From positions 1-48,669 of the forward strand of contig NZ_QLIT01000099.1 in NCBI RefSeq assembly GCF_003574485.1: 48,669 nucleotides of DNA, written 5' to 3'. Below, piece after piece: positions 1 to 10,106 of the stretch. Position numbers and translations under genes: made by a program. The notes under the pieces were generated by a model. The model saw only the letters and a program-made list of their open reading frames with translations. It did not search any database and had not been told where the DNA came from. Source of the stretch: Facilibium subflavum. GTDB lineage: Bacteria; Pseudomonadota; Gammaproteobacteria; Francisellales; Francisellaceae. Every line of letters starts with the position of its first letter. Within the stretch, counting starts at the first letter, position 1.

Positions 1-341
1 AGGCTCCAAGATAAGCATCAAGAAATAGCAAGGTTCTCCCACGTTCCAAAGATATCAGTTCATCGACCCGCTACGGACTCAGACCCCGGCACCTCCACGC
101 ATACTCGCCTTTACGTATTGCGTAGTGCTGATTTCAGGCAAATGAAAACCTTGATCAGGTGCGACGATGATATATTACGGGGCTCAATACCTTCACTTGC
201 GTTGTGGCTGATAGACCGCCCTTACTACAGCTTCATAATGTTCGTTACCTTGCATTATGTGTAGTTCGGTTCCAGACTGGTGGCTAGCCTTTTTCTGGGC
301 TGGATTGTCCAGCTTGATTGCCTTAGCTTTGCTTGGCGCAC
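1..341 (-). mobile_element. Group II intron, 5' portion (runs off left edge)
   Basis: Read on the minus strand, the sequence from position 341 begins with GTGCGCC, which matches the group II intron 5' consensus GTGYG. It continues as structured, non-coding sequence of domain I type, including GGAACGTGGGAGAACC near position 40. The base composition differs from the AT-rich gene it interrupts, and no long frame is present. The intron starts inside the reading frame of the glycosyltransferase gene upstream of it. The ORF, domain V and the 3' end of this copy lie outside the window. A piece with domain V and a maturase C terminus, on the same strand, occurs at the right edge. The family is inferred from the boundary consensus and general look, not from a full fold. 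Confidence 0.7.
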
Positions 342-1366
342 TCATAAAGCATCTTCTCTATTGAGTCTTCATTAATTACCAAGCTCCCTGATTTTTCGTA
401 TAAGTTAAAGGCAGCATCATATTTGTCTTGACCGTAACAATCGATCCATTCTTTAGAAATATCGAGTATGCCTTTTTCTTTGTTTTGATCTTTCTTTAAT
501 TTTGACAATTCAGTATACCTATCTAAGCCTTCTTTAAAATCTTTCAATAAACTTAACTTTTCGGTATCGCTTTCTAGAAATTTAATGTAATTTCCACTCG
601 GATCTTTTATTTTTGTAGGATTGGGACAAAAATAAAATCCAACGTCTTCATGAAGCACATTTGATTTATCCAAAACGCCGGGAGTATCATCGTCATTGTC
701 AAATTTTAATAATTTGTATAATAACGGATTTTTACCGCCTAATACATTAAATTCCATTTTATTATTTGTATCAAGACCTATAACATCCGCCATGTTTTTA
801 AAAAATGCTGTTTCTAGTTTAGGCTTTATATCTGCATCAAAATAAAAACCGCCAAAGTGGGAAATAATAAATGGAATAAACTTATCCTTCATTAAAGCAA
901 ATAATTTATTTTCATTGGCTAACTGATAACAGAGTTTGATACTTTCAACGTTCTCTTTTAAAACTTTGCCGGAGTTATCACGATTTGCGATTTCATTAAG
1001 ATATGTTTCTGCATTAATTATAATTATATAGCAACTCCTTCCTGAATCTAACAAACTGGAGTGAGGCTTCCAAAGAAGTTTACCTTCTGATTTTAAATCA
1101 GTTATTTTATTCAATTTTTCAATAGTGTTTCTTTTGATGTTATTTTCTTTTACCAATAAGTGATAAACTGGGTCGCCAATTGTAAGCGTCGCTTTATTTT
1201 TTTCGGACTCTATTTGCGTCTGCATTTCTTTAAACACAGAGTCATTTGTCCACAAGACAGGTACAAACTCTGTGTCTTTTAGATGTTGTGCCCAGTGTAT
1301 AATATTTTTCTTCACCATATACGGAATTTTTCCGCCAGCCCAATAAAAATGTACGAAATTTGACAT
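323..1366 (-). CDS. TcdA/TcdB-type glycosyltransferase, interrupted by group II intron
   Basis: This is a putative toxin- or effector-type glycosyltransferase with a GT-A fold, expected to move a sugar from a nucleotide sugar to a protein or glycan. The N terminus has VHFYWAGGKIP, the nucleotide-sugar-binding start typical of large clostridial toxin and related bacterial catalytic domains. Around residues 170-180 is SHFGGFYFDADIKP, with the metal-binding DxD. There is no signal peptide. An upstream in-frame GTG (1369) is possible, but AAGGG sits 8 nt before the ATG at 1366, so ATG is preferred. The host exon ends at 342. The last residues before the stop (about CAKQS) are encoded by the intron, which starts at 341, so the true C terminus lies beyond the intron, off the window. 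Without splicing the product is truncated. Its substrate is unknown. Confidence 0.7.
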   Translation of the reverse strand: MSNFVHFYWAGGKIPYMVKKNIIHWAQHLKDTEFVPVLWTNDSVFKEMQTQIESEKNKATLTIGDPVYHLLVKENNIKRNTIEKLNKITDLKSEGKLLWKPHSSLLDSGRSCYIIIINAETYLNEIANRDNSGKVLKENVESIKLCYQLANENKLFALMKDKFIPFIISHFGGFYFDADIKPKLETAFFKNMADVIGLDTNNKMEFNVLGGKNPLLYKLLKFDNDDDTPGVLDKSNVLHEDVGFYFCPNPTKIKDPSGNYIKFLESDTEKLSLLKDFKEGLDRYTELSKLKKDQNKEKGILDISKEWIDCYGQDKYDAAFNLYEKSGSLVINEDSIEKMLYECAKQS

Positions 1367-1542
1367 CACGATTACCCTTAAATAAATTTTGTGATTATTT
1401 TACTTTATAAAGACAAATAAATTTTCAGTGAAAATACCGATTTTTGTGGCGAAAGCTTTTTAACTTAGCAGATAATTTTATTGCTAGGTAAATTTGAATG
1501 TGTGAGATAACATTTAAATCCTTACTCATACCTGTTTAAAAA

Positions 1543-2883
1543 TCAAACCAAAATATCTTTAATTTCTGCAAGCTTTGTAATACCGGTTACCTTGATACCA
1601 ATCTCTTTTTTAGGCATATTATCTAATGGGACAATCGCGTGTTTAAAGCCATGTTTTTTTGCTTCATTAATCCGCTCAATACCATAAGGCACTGGACGAA
1701 TTTCACCGGATAAGCCGACCTCACCCAAAATAATGCAATCCTTTGCAATCGGCTTATTGTAAAGACTTGATAAAATCACAGCAATAATGGCTAAATCAAC
1801 ACTTGTCTCGGTAACTTTAATCCCACCAACGATATTCATAAACACATCATAATCATTTAAATTCACCGATAAATGACGCTGCATTACTGCTAAAAGCATT
1901 GCTAAACGATTGGGATCAAGCCCAACGGCAAGCCTTCTTGGCTGACCAAAGCCATTTTCATTAACAAGTGCCTGTATCTCAGCCAATATGGGTCTTGAGC
2001 CTTCCCAAATGCTAATAATCACGCTGCCTGAAATATCATCTTGCGCACGGTTTAAAAATATTGCCGATGGGTTTTTGACCTCCTTCATTCCTCTATCAGT
2101 CATCGCAAAAACGCCCAATTCATTTACCGCACCAAAGCGGTTTTTCATCGCGCGGATCATTCGATATCGGCCATCACTTTGCCCTTCGATAAAAATCACG
2201 GTATCAACAATATGCTCAAGCACCCGGGGCCCTGCAACCTCACCAGATTTGGTCACATGTCCCACTAGAAAAACGGCGATATTTAGCCTTTTCGCAACCT
2301 GTGTTAACATGCTTGCAGACTCTCTGACTTGCGCCACACCACCTGCGGCAGATTGTAATGCCTGGATTTGCATGGTTTGGATTGAGTCAACCACCATGAT
2401 TTGCGGGCGATGCTTTTCCATATATTGACAAATACTTTCGATATGTGTTTGGCTCATCATCATAAGCTTATCATTTGGCAATTGCATTCTTTTAGCACGC
2501 AAAGCAACCTGCTCCAAAGACTCTTCACCTGTGACATAAAGGCAATGATAGCTTTGTGATAACACTGCCATAATCTGCAATAAAATAGAAGATTTACCAA
2601 TACCAGGATCCCCACCAATCAATATTACAGAACCAGGAACAACCCCACCACCTGCAACACGATCAAACTCAGCAAATGGCGTGATAATACGCGGATATTC
2701 TGCCAAAGAAACCTCATTGAGTTTTTGTACCTTAGCAACGCTACCAGCATAACCATGTGATTGAATAGAAGGCAAGCTTTCAATTAATGTATTCCACGCC
2801 AAGCATTCAGGACACTGGCCTTGCCATTTCGAACTCATCGCACCACAGGACTGGCAGCTATAAGCTGTTTTTACTTTTGCCAT
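1543..2883 (-). CDS. radA: DNA repair protein RadA
   Basis: RadA is a RecA-like ATPase that processes recombination intermediates and drives branch migration. The protein has 446 residues, normal for the family. It shows a four-cysteine zinc finger at the N terminus (CQSCG...CPEC, residues 10-30), a Walker A GGDPGIGKSS near residue 95, the RadA signature KNRFG near residue 250, and a Lon-protease-like C-terminal domain. It is followed 20 bp upstream on the same strand by pilZ, so the two are probably transcribed together. The Shine-Dalgarno sequence before the ATG is weak. Confidence 0.97.
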   Translation of the reverse strand: MAKVKTAYSCQSCGAMSSKWQGQCPECLAWNTLIESLPSIQSHGYAGSVAKVQKLNEVSLAEYPRIITPFAEFDRVAGGGVVPGSVILIGGDPGIGKSSILLQIMAVLSQSYHCLYVTGEESLEQVALRAKRMQLPNDKLMMMSQTHIESICQYMEKHRPQIMVVDSIQTMQIQALQSAAGGVAQVRESASMLTQVAKRLNIAVFLVGHVTKSGEVAGPRVLEHIVDTVIFIEGQSDGRYRMIRAMKNRFGAVNELGVFAMTDRGMKEVKNPSAIFLNRAQDDISGSVIISIWEGSRPILAEIQALVNENGFGQPRRLAVGLDPNRLAMLLAVMQRHLSVNLNDYDVFMNIVGGIKVTETSVDLAIIAVILSSLYNKPIAKDCIILGEVGLSGEIRPVPYGIERINEAKKHGFKHAIVPLDNMPKKEIGIKVTGITKLAEIKDILV

Positions 2884-2903
2884 ATTATTTCACAAAGTTA
2901 TTC

Positions 2904-3209
2904 TTATTCATCATTCAAATGCCCGGTTAAATATTTTTCAATCGTCTGCTGCATACTTATACAGTCTTCACCAAAAAACTGGATACCAAAGTTAACCCTG
3001 CCTTGGAGTGTTTTAGCAGAGACCCAAACCACTTTTCCTTGACAACGCATTTCTTTTTTAAGCTCAGGAAAACTGATATTTAATATAACCTCTTCACCTA
3101 GCTCAAGCGAATTTACAACATGCACAAGCACTGCGCCTTGTTTGACAAAAGGCAAATAAACATCCAGTGCCTGCTGCTTTGACTCAATAATGAGATTTAC
3201 TTCTTCCAT
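2904..3209 (-). CDS. pilZ: PilZ domain protein (type IV pilus PilZ type)
   Basis: The 101-residue protein is essentially one PilZ domain: YLPF near the start, V.GKVVWVSA in the middle, and GRVNFGIQFFGED toward the end. It lacks the RxxxR plus (D/N)xSxxG c-di-GMP-binding motif and matches the short, non-canonical PilZ proteins needed for type IV pilus biogenesis. In many gammaproteobacteria pilZ follows holB, but here it lies between radA (20 bp downstream) and dedA (10 bp gap). The family assignment is sure; the pilus role is inferred from the family. Confidence 0.88.
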   Translation of the reverse strand: MEEVNLIIESKQQALDVYLPFVKQGAVLVHVVNSLELGEEVILNISFPELKKEMRCQGKVVWVSAKTLQGRVNFGIQFFGEDCISMQQTIEKYLTGHLNDE

Positions 3210-3219
3210 ATAGCCTTAC

Positions 3220-3819
3220 TTATTTATCGTTGTGATAACCATGCTTTTTAAGAAAATACATAATCATGTAGATAATAGCAAAAATCACTGCAAATAACAC
3301 GATTGTTGCGATGATCCAATGTTCTTTCGCAAAACTTGTCAATGATAATTTATCCAATAATAAATAGATTGCACTACCAAAATAATAACCACCTAGAATA
3401 AATATCAATACCCAAATAATCGCACCAATCAAATCAAATATAAAAAAGCGTATATTTGACATCTTAGACAGCCCTAGCGCAAAAGGAATGATGGTTCTAA
3501 GTCCATACGCAAAACGAAATCCCAGTACAAGCCAAAATCCATATCTATTTAGCATATAACTAATTCTTGCCACTTTTGGCTGCCAATTTGGTTTACGCAT
3601 TAAAATTTTTGGCCCCAGAAACCGTCCTAAATAAAAGAAAAAACTGTCATGTAAAATACACCCAATAATGGATAACCCAATGATCAAGCTAAGATCCAAC
3701 ATCCCTGCTGCTGCGGCAACACCCCCTAATACAAGAAATGTTTCGCCCTCAATAATGGCTGCACCAAACATCAGCCAATATCCCCAGCTTTGAATTAAGG
3801 CAATATGCTCTGGTGACAA
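3220..3819 (-). CDS. DedA/SNARE-associated (VTT domain) membrane protein
   Basis: This is an inner-membrane protein of the DedA family, members of which are tied to lipid-carrier recycling and envelope homeostasis. The 199-residue product has several hydrophobic segments, with family-like E.....G..AA (GETFLVLGGVAAAAG), GCILHDSFFFYLGR and the arginine-containing FRFAYGLRTIIPFALG. A longer frame extends into aroC, but the start is almost certainly the TTG at 3819: a perfect GGAGG lies 6 nt upstream and directly follows the aroC stop codon. This suggests translational coupling with aroC. Confidence 0.88.
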   Translation of the reverse strand: MSPEHIALIQSWGYWLMFGAAIIEGETFLVLGGVAAAAGMLDLSLIIGLSIIGCILHDSFFFYLGRFLGPKILMRKPNWQPKVARISYMLNRYGFWLVLGFRFAYGLRTIIPFALGLSKMSNIRFFIFDLIGAIIWVLIFILGGYYFGSAIYLLLDKLSLTSFAKEHWIIATIVLFAVIFAIIYMIMYFLKKHGYHNDK

Positions 3820-3829
3820 ACCATTCCTC

Positions 3830-4891
3830 CTATTGGTTTTGTGCTTTATGGCGCAAATAATGATCAACCAAGACAAGTGCAAGCATTGCCTCAGCAATTG
3901 CAACACCTCGAATACCAACACATGGATCATGCCGCCCTTTGGTTACTACTTCAGTCGTATCTCCAGCCGTATTTACCGACTTTCCAGGAATTAAAATACT
4001 TGAGGTTGGTTTAAATGCAATACTTGCTTTAATCGCTTGGCCTGATGAAATCCCTCCTAATATACCACCGGCATGATTTGTTAAAAATCCATTCTCTGCT
4101 GTCATTTCATCACGATGCTCTGATCCTTTTTGGCAAACCACATCAAATCCATCACCAATTGCCACGGCTTTAACAGCATTAATACTCATCAATGCATGTG
4201 CAATTTCAGCATCAAGACGATCAAATACAGGCTCACCAAGCCCTATTGGTACATTTCTTGCAATCACATCAACTTTGGCACCTATTGAGTCCCCTTGCTT
4301 TCGAATACTTTGCATTAATGACTCAAGTGTGGGGATTTTATCAGGGTCAGCACAAAAAAACGGATTTTGGTCGATAAATGCATGATCTTTATAATCAAGC
4401 TTTACATCGCCGATTTGTGATACGTAGGCAAAAACTTCGATGCCTAATTTCACTTTCAACACCTTTTGCGCAATAGCACCTGCAGCAACGCGGATTGCTG
4501 TTTCTCTGGCAGATGAACGACCACCACCGCGATAATCGCGAAGCCCATATTTATGAAAATAGGTATAATCAGCGTGCCCTGGTCGAAACTTATCTTTTAT
4601 TTCGCCATAATCCTTAGACTTTTGATCACAATTTTCAATTAAAAGACCGATAGGTGTGCCTGTTGTTTTACCTTCAAAGACACCCGAGAGAATTTTTATC
4701 GCATCGGGTTCTTTACGCTGAGTGGTAAATTTTGATTGCCCTGGTTTTCGCCGATCAAGCTGTTTTTGTATTTCTTGCTCGCTGATTTCTATCCCTGGCG
4801 GACACCCATCTATAATACCACCTAATGCCAGGCCGTGACTCTCACCAAAGCTTGTGATGCTAAAGAGTTTTCCAAAGGTATTTCCTGCCAT
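3830..4891 (-). CDS. aroC: Chorismate synthase
   Basis: AroC converts 5-enolpyruvylshikimate-3-phosphate to chorismate, the last step of the shikimate pathway, using reduced FMN. The 353-residue protein has family signatures: SFGESHG at residues 13-19, GHADYTY and [18 protein letters not shown] near residues 105-140. It overlaps the prmB stop by one base (TAATG), and dedA follows 10 bp downstream, so cysS-prmB-aroC-dedA looks like one operon. The other shikimate genes here, aroK and aroB, are a separate pair at 9015-10627. Confidence 0.98.
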   Translation of the reverse strand: MAGNTFGKLFSITSFGESHGLALGGIIDGCPPGIEISEQEIQKQLDRRKPGQSKFTTQRKEPDAIKILSGVFEGKTTGTPIGLLIENCDQKSKDYGEIKDKFRPGHADYTYFHKYGLRDYRGGGRSSARETAIRVAAGAIAQKVLKVKLGIEVFAYVSQIGDVKLDYKDHAFIDQNPFFCADPDKIPTLESLMQSIRKQGDSIGAKVDVIARNVPIGLGEPVFDRLDAEIAHALMSINAVKAVAIGDGFDVVCQKGSEHRDEMTAENGFLTNHAGGILGGISSGQAIKASIAFKPTSSILIPGKSVNTAGDTTEVVTKGRHDPCVGIRGVAIAEAMLALVLVDHYLRHKAQNQ

Positions 4892-5841
4892 TACTTCAAA
4901 CCTTTTTCAAATTCAGATTGGTATTTAATAAGCTCCTTATAAGTAAGTAAAAACACACCATCACCACCATCTTCAAAACTAAGCCAGGTAAAAGGTACGC
5001 CAGGAAACTGTTCTTGCAGTGCATACTGGCTGTTTCCAACTTCTACGATTAACACACCATTTTCAGTTAAATACAAAGGCGCTTGTATTAAAATACGTCT
5101 TGTAATATCCAGCCCATCTTCACCTGATCCAAGTGCTAAAGCAGGCTCTTTTAAATATTCCGCAGGCATGCTTGATAAATCTTCCGCATCCACATAGGGC
5201 GGGTTAGAAATGATTAAATCAAACTTTGATTCTCCCAGATTTTCAAATAAATCAGATTGCACCACGCTGACACGGTCCTCTACTTCATGAAGCTGTATAT
5301 TGCGTTTTGCAACCTCTAATGCTTCTTCAGATATATCGCTTAGTGCCACTTTGGCATGATCAAAGATATGAGCACACCCAATACCAATACAGCCACTTCC
5401 TGTGCACAAGTCCAAAACACGATGTATTTTTTGTGCATTTATCCAAGGGGTAAAGCCATTTCGAATAAGCTCGCCAATAGGTGAGCGTGGAATAATCACA
5501 CGCTGATCAACGTAAAATTTCATCCCAGCAAAATATGCCGCTTTAGTAAGGTAAGGCAATGGCACACGATCAACCACACGGCGATAAACCCATTTGATAA
5601 TTTTCTGCCGCTCAACGTGTGTAAGTTTCGCATCTAAAATACGTTCATCGATATCAAGCGGCAAATAAACAGCCTGCAACACTAGATGAACTGCCTCATC
5701 CCATGCTGAATCCGTGCCATGCCCGTAGTATAAGTTTGCCTCGGTAAAGCGACTGGTTGACCAGCGTAGATAATCACGAATTGTTTCTAAATCGCCAGCT
5801 AAGGCATCAACATTAATTTCTGCTTCAAATGATGTTTGCAT
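4891..5841 (-). CDS. prmB: Ribosomal protein L3 N5-glutamine methyltransferase PrmB
   Basis: PrmB methylates a glutamine of ribosomal protein uL3 using S-adenosylmethionine. The 316-residue protein has the N-terminal helical domain of the HemK/PrmB group, a SAM-binding [12 protein letters not shown] and the catalytic [11 protein letters not shown] motif. An ATG at 5859 lies in frame inside cysS, but GAGG lies 6 nt before the ATG at 5841, so the latter is chosen. It begins 2 bp after the cysS stop and its own stop overlaps the aroC start. This pairing with aroC is common in gammaproteobacteria. Confidence 0.95.
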   Translation of the reverse strand: MQTSFEAEINVDALAGDLETIRDYLRWSTSRFTEANLYYGHGTDSAWDEAVHLVLQAVYLPLDIDERILDAKLTHVERQKIIKWVYRRVVDRVPLPYLTKAAYFAGMKFYVDQRVIIPRSPIGELIRNGFTPWINAQKIHRVLDLCTGSGCIGIGCAHIFDHAKVALSDISEEALEVAKRNIQLHEVEDRVSVVQSDLFENLGESKFDLIISNPPYVDAEDLSSMPAEYLKEPALALGSGEDGLDITRRILIQAPLYLTENGVLIVEVGNSQYALQEQFPGVPFTWLSFEDGGDGVFLLTYKELIKYQSEFEKGLK

Positions 5842-5843
5842 AG

Positions 5844-7235
5844 TTATCCTCTTTTCCATGTTGTGCCATCAGGTGTATCTTCCAACACAATACCATACTC
5901 AGCAAGCGTGTTTCGGATATCATCCGCCTTCACCCAGTCTTTTTGTTTTTTTGCTGTCAAACGCTGATTGATCAATGTTTCAATTTCTGCCACCTCTATC
6001 GCACCTTCTTTTGTCACATCGGCAAAATATGATTGTGCATCGTGTTTTAAAAGCCCTAATACGCTGGCCAGTTTATGTAGTAAATTCGCATACAAACGAG
6101 CATCTGACATATTCATCTGACGCATTTTATTCACCTCTTTGGCTAATGTGAATAAAACACTTATTGCCTCAGGCGTATTAAAATCATTATCCATGGCAGA
6201 GGTAAACGCATCAAGGTATTTATCGGCATCCTTTGGCATATCATCAGTGATCTCAAGTCCACGTATTGCTGTATATAAGCGCTCAATTGACGCCTTTGCA
6301 TGCACTAAATTCTCCTGAGAGTAATTAATCTCACTGCGATATTGCCCAAAGACGAGAAAAAAACGAATGACTTCTGGATGATATTGTTTGAGCACATCTT
6401 TAATTGTAAAAAAGTTATTCAGTGATTTTGACATCTTCTCAGCATTAACCTGTACCATTCCTGAATGCATCCAATAGTTTGCAAAAGCGCAATGATTCGC
6501 TGCTTCAGATTGCGCAATTTCATTTTCATGGTGTGGAAAACGCAAATCAGAACCACCACCATGAATATCAAAGTGCGCACCAAGTATTTTTTTTGACATT
6601 GCCGAGCATTCAATATGCCAACCAGGTCTTCCTTGTCCCCAAGGTGATGGCCAACTGGGCTCACCAGGCTTAGAAGCCTTCCAAAGCACGAAATCCAATG
6701 GATTTTCTTTGTATGTATCAACTTCAATGCGCGCACCTGCCTGAAGATTATCTAAGTTTTGCTTACTTAGCTTTCCATACTCTGCAAATTTTTTCACCCG
6801 ATAATAAACATCACCATTATCCGCCTTATATGCATATCCTTTATCAACCAGGGTTTGAATCATCTGACACATTTCATCAATCATTTCTGTTGCGCGTGGA
6901 TCAAAGTCAGGGCGCAAGATGTTCAAGCGATCAAAATCTTCATACATGCTCTCGATTGTGCGAGCAACCAACTGGTCAGTTGTTTCATTATTTTCTCTCG
7001 CACGATTGATAATTTTATCATCAACATCTGTGATATTACGTACAAAAGTCACATCAAATCCACGAAAACGAAAATAGCGGACGATGACATCAAAGGCAAC
7101 ATTTGTTCTTGCATGACCAATATGACAATCATCATAAACCGTCATACCACAAACATACATACGAATCTTATTTGGTTGTATCGGCTTGAAGACTTCCTTT
7201 TGATTGGTCAATGAATTATATACGTAAATGGCCAT
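5844..7235 (-). CDS. cysS: Cysteinyl-tRNA synthetase
   Basis: CysS is a class I aminoacyl-tRNA synthetase that charges tRNA-Cys. The 463-residue protein shows HIGH as CHIGHARTNVAFD (residues 37-50), KMSKS as EKMSKSLNNF (about residue 268), and the zinc ligands typical of CysRS (CGMTVYD near residue 29, WHIECSAM, HHENE). It is complete and of normal length. It is the first gene of the cysS-prmB-aroC-dedA run and faces gnd divergently, with 218 bp between them. Confidence 0.98.
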   Translation of the reverse strand: MAIYVYNSLTNQKEVFKPIQPNKIRMYVCGMTVYDDCHIGHARTNVAFDVIVRYFRFRGFDVTFVRNITDVDDKIINRARENNETTDQLVARTIESMYEDFDRLNILRPDFDPRATEMIDEMCQMIQTLVDKGYAYKADNGDVYYRVKKFAEYGKLSKQNLDNLQAGARIEVDTYKENPLDFVLWKASKPGEPSWPSPWGQGRPGWHIECSAMSKKILGAHFDIHGGGSDLRFPHHENEIAQSEAANHCAFANYWMHSGMVQVNAEKMSKSLNNFFTIKDVLKQYHPEVIRFFLVFGQYRSEINYSQENLVHAKASIERLYTAIRGLEITDDMPKDADKYLDAFTSAMDNDFNTPEAISVLFTLAKEVNKMRQMNMSDARLYANLLHKLASVLGLLKHDAQSYFADVTKEGAIEVAEIETLINQRLTAKKQKDWVKADDIRNTLAEYGIVLEDTPDGTTWKRG

Positions 7236-7453
7236 GCCTTATCTATTTTATCTATTTTTTAATATGCATTATCTTAACACCCAAACCCCATGGTTTGAAC
7301 TATTTTCTAAGGGTTTTGCTCGCTGTGATTTTTTATCTACCTTAAGATAAAGTGCTTGCTAACAGACTGAATTTATGCAATATCGCTTTATCTTGTATCA
7401 ATAAAACATTACAATGCAAAGCAAGATGAGATGATGAATAAAAGGAGCGCTGC

Positions 7454-8911
7454 GTGCACAACGTAGAATTCGCGGATATTGCTGTTGTAGGTTTAGCCGT
7501 AATGGGGCAAAACCTGATCCTTAATATGAATGACCATGGTTTTAAAGTCGTGGCTTTTAATCGAACAACTTCAAAGGTTGATGAATTTTTACAAAATAAT
7601 GCTAAAGGCACAAATATTGTTGGCGCCAATAGTATTGAAGATATGCTGAGCAAACTTAAAAAACCTCGCCGAGTAATGCTTATGGTAAAGGCCGGTGAAG
7701 TTGTTGATCAATTTATCGATGCATTATTGCCGCATCTTGATCAAGGTGATATTATCATTGATGGTGGCAACTCAAACTTCAACGATACTGAACGTCGTGT
7801 TAATAACTTGCAGCAAAAAGGTATTAACTATCTTGGCGTTGGTGTATCAGGCGGTGAAGAAGGCGCAAGATTTGGGCCTTCATTAATGCCAGGCGGTATG
7901 ACAGAGGCCTGGGATAGCGTTAAACACATATTCCAGGCGATTGCTGCAAAAACATTAAAAGGTGAAGCCTGTTGTCAATGGGTTGGCAGCGGTGGTGCTG
8001 GGCATTTTGTGAAAATGGTACACAATGGCATTGAATATGGTGATATGCAGTTAATATGCGAAGCCTATCATTTTATGAGACAAGTGCTTGGCATGAGCAA
8101 TAGAGAACTTTCTGATACATTTGGCAGATGGAATCAAACAAACCTTAACAGTTATCTGATTGAAATCACGGCAAATATTTTTAATTTTACAGATGAACAT
8201 GGCTATGTTGTGGATCGTATCTTGGATACCGCTGGCCAAAAAGGTACAGGGAAATGGACAGCAATTAATGCGCTTGAATTAGGTGAACCTGTAAGCCTTA
8301 TTGCTGAAAGTGTCTTTGCACGTTATATATCCGCACAAAAATCTGCACGCACGCATGCTGAAACAATCTATGGAGAAAAAGAGCATAAGACAATTGAAGC
8401 TTCTTCGGAAATATTACATGATCTGCAGCAGACTTTACTGTTTGCAAAGATCATCTCTTATACACAAGGTTATATGTTAATGCAGCAAGCCTCAAAAGTA
8501 CATAACTGGTCACTTAATTATGGCGATATTGCCTTAATGTGGCGAGAAGGCTGTATTATCCGAAGCGTATTTTTAGAAAAGATAAAAGCCGCCTTTGACC
8601 ACAACCCACAGCTTGAGAATTTACTGTTTGATGACTATTTTAAAGGCTTAATTCAACAATCACTGTCAAGTGTACGTAATATTGCAGCAAAAGGAATTAC
8701 CTTTGGAATTCCAATGCCAGCAATAACTGCAGCGATAAGCTTCTTTGACAGCTTTACTACAAAAAGACTACCTGCAAATCTCTTACAAGCACAGCGCGAT
8801 TATTTTGGTGCACACACCTATGAGGAAGTGAACAAGCCACGCGGTGAGTTCTATCATACCGACTGGATTGGCTCTAACAGTAATGTTTCATCAACAAGTT
8901 ATACGGATTAA
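7454..8911 (+). CDS. gnd: 6-phosphogluconate dehydrogenase, decarboxylating
   Basis: Gnd oxidatively decarboxylates 6-phosphogluconate to ribulose 5-phosphate with NADP+ in the pentose phosphate pathway. The 485-residue protein has the Rossmann start VVGLAVMGQNL, the substrate-binding GVSGGEEGARFGPSLMPGG near residue 130 and KMVHNGIEYGDMQL near residue 185. The length fits the long homodimeric family. The start is a GTG at 7454 with AAGGAG 6 nt upstream. A weak promoter may precede it (TACAAT near 7410). It stands alone and converges on aroB. Confidence 0.97.
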   Translation: MHNVEFADIAVVGLAVMGQNLILNMNDHGFKVVAFNRTTSKVDEFLQNNAKGTNIVGANSIEDMLSKLKKPRRVMLMVKAGEVVDQFIDALLPHLDQGDIIIDGGNSNFNDTERRVNNLQQKGINYLGVGVSGGEEGARFGPSLMPGGMTEAWDSVKHIFQAIAAKTLKGEACCQWVGSGGAGHFVKMVHNGIEYGDMQLICEAYHFMRQVLGMSNRELSDTFGRWNQTNLNSYLIEITANIFNFTDEHGYVVDRILDTAGQKGTGKWTAINALELGEPVSLIAESVFARYISAQKSARTHAETIYGEKEHKTIEASSEILHDLQQTLLFAKIISYTQGYMLMQQASKVHNWSLNYGDIALMWREGCIIRSVFLEKIKAAFDHNPQLENLLFDDYFKGLIQQSLSSVRNIAAKGITFGIPMPAITAAISFFDSFTTKRLPANLLQAQRDYFGAHTYEEVNKPRGEFYHTDWIGSNSNVSSTSYTD

Positions 8912-8987
8912 TCTTAATATTAGCAAGCAGACCCCTCAAGACTTATAGAGGATCACCTGTTACCACATGTCATACAAGGAGTGTAAG

Positions 8988-9008
8988 ATGAAAAAACTAG
9001 TTAGTTAA
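8988..9008 (+). other. Six-codon mini-frame with strong ribosome binding site
   Basis: AAGGAG at 8976-8981 lies 6 nt before an ATG that opens a frame of only six codons (MKKLVS) and a TAA. It sits between the convergent gnd and aroB genes. The start looks like the beginning of an exported small protein whose body has been lost, or a chance match. No function can be assigned. Confidence 0.25.
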
Positions 9009-9014
9009 AGACTG

Positions 9015-10106
9015 CTAGCCTTGTTTATTGTCTTGTAAAAAAGTCTGCAACATATCAAGCGAAATAGAGCGATCAACCTTTGCCTGACCAATTTTATCTA
9101 ATAACACAAACGTAATATTATCACTCATGTTTTTCTTATCGCGTTTCATCGCAGCAATTAATGCACTTGGCTTAATATCTTCTGGCAGATCAGTCGGCAC
9201 AGAAAACAGTTGCAATAAACGCACAATTTCATCAACCGTACTTTGATTAATATAACCAAGATAATGTGAGAACTTCGCCGCTATTGCAATGCCGACCCCC
9301 ACTGCTTCTCCATGCCTAAGGCCATGGTATTGCTGGTAGCATTCTATACCATGGCCAAATGTATGACCAAGATTCAGTAATGCCCTTATATCTGTCGCCT
9401 CCATTTCATCCATTGCAACGACTTTAGCTTTGATTGCACAACTTTTTGCGATCATCTGGCTAATCGTATCTGGTGTGAGTGCCATAATATCCAAATGATG
9501 TGATTTCAACCAATAAAAAAACGCTTCATCAATAATACATCCATATTTTATCACCTCAGCAAGCCCTGCAATAAACTCACGCTTTGGCAAGGTTTTTAAT
9601 ACTTCTGTCGCTGTATAAACAATCTTTGGCTGAAAAAAAGCACCAATCATGTTTTTACCCAATCTATGATTAATCGCAGTTTTCCCACCTACAGAAGAAT
9701 CTACTTGCGCCAAAAGTGTTGTTGGAACCTGAAGAACTTCAACACCACGCTGATAGGTTGCAGCTGCAAATCCAGTGATATCACCAACTACCCCGCCACC
9801 AAGCGCAATTAAAACGCATTTTCTTGTATAATTATTCTCTAACAAGACTTCATATATTTTATCTAAGCTTTTGGCAGACTTATACATCTCACCATCTTCT
9901 AAAATGCAGAAATTCAGACATTTAGTGTATGGTTGAATCGCTTGTGAAAGCATCTTAAGATAAAGTGGTGCAACTGTCTTATTGGTTACGACAAGCACCT
10001 GTTTATTTTGGCTATATGGAATAAGATAAGAAAAATCTATTTTCTCAGAAATAACAATATCATAACTTGGCTTACCTTTTGGATGAACCAAGACTTTATT
10101 AATCAC
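9015..10106 (-). CDS. aroB: 3-dehydroquinate synthase
   Basis: AroB makes 3-dehydroquinate from DAHP in the shikimate pathway, with NAD+ and a divalent metal. The 363-residue protein carries [19 protein letters not shown] and [18 protein letters not shown] (residues 100-145), the ligand residues of [11 protein letters not shown] and the H/E-rich [10 protein letters not shown]. The start is GTG at 10106, overlapping the aroK stop (GTGA), which suggests translational coupling in an aroK-aroB operon. Confidence 0.97.
   Translation of the reverse strand: MINKVLVHPKGKPSYDIVISEKIDFSYLIPYSQNKQVLVVTNKTVAPLYLKMLSQAIQPYTKCLNFCILEDGEMYKSAKSLDKIYEVLLENNYTRKCVLIALGGGVVGDITGFAAATYQRGVEVLQVPTTLLAQVDSSVGGKTAINHRLGKNMIGAFFQPKIVYTATEVLKTLPKREFIAGLAEVIKYGCIIDEAFFYWLKSHHLDIMALTPDTISQMIAKSCAIKAKVVAMDEMEATDIRALLNLGHTFGHGIECYQQYHGLRHGEAVGVGIAIAAKFSHYLGYINQSTVDEIVRLLQLFSVPTDLPEDIKPSALIAAMKRDKKNMSDNITFVLLDKIGQAKVDRSISLDMLQTFLQDNKQG

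Noticed and set aside
1988-2428. Plus-strand open frame of 146 codons inside radA
   Set aside because: It is antisense to a clear radA gene, has no ribosome binding site and gives a protein of no known type.
6419-7214. Several open frames inside cysS on both strands
   Set aside because: They are shadows of the cysS frame, with no start signals.
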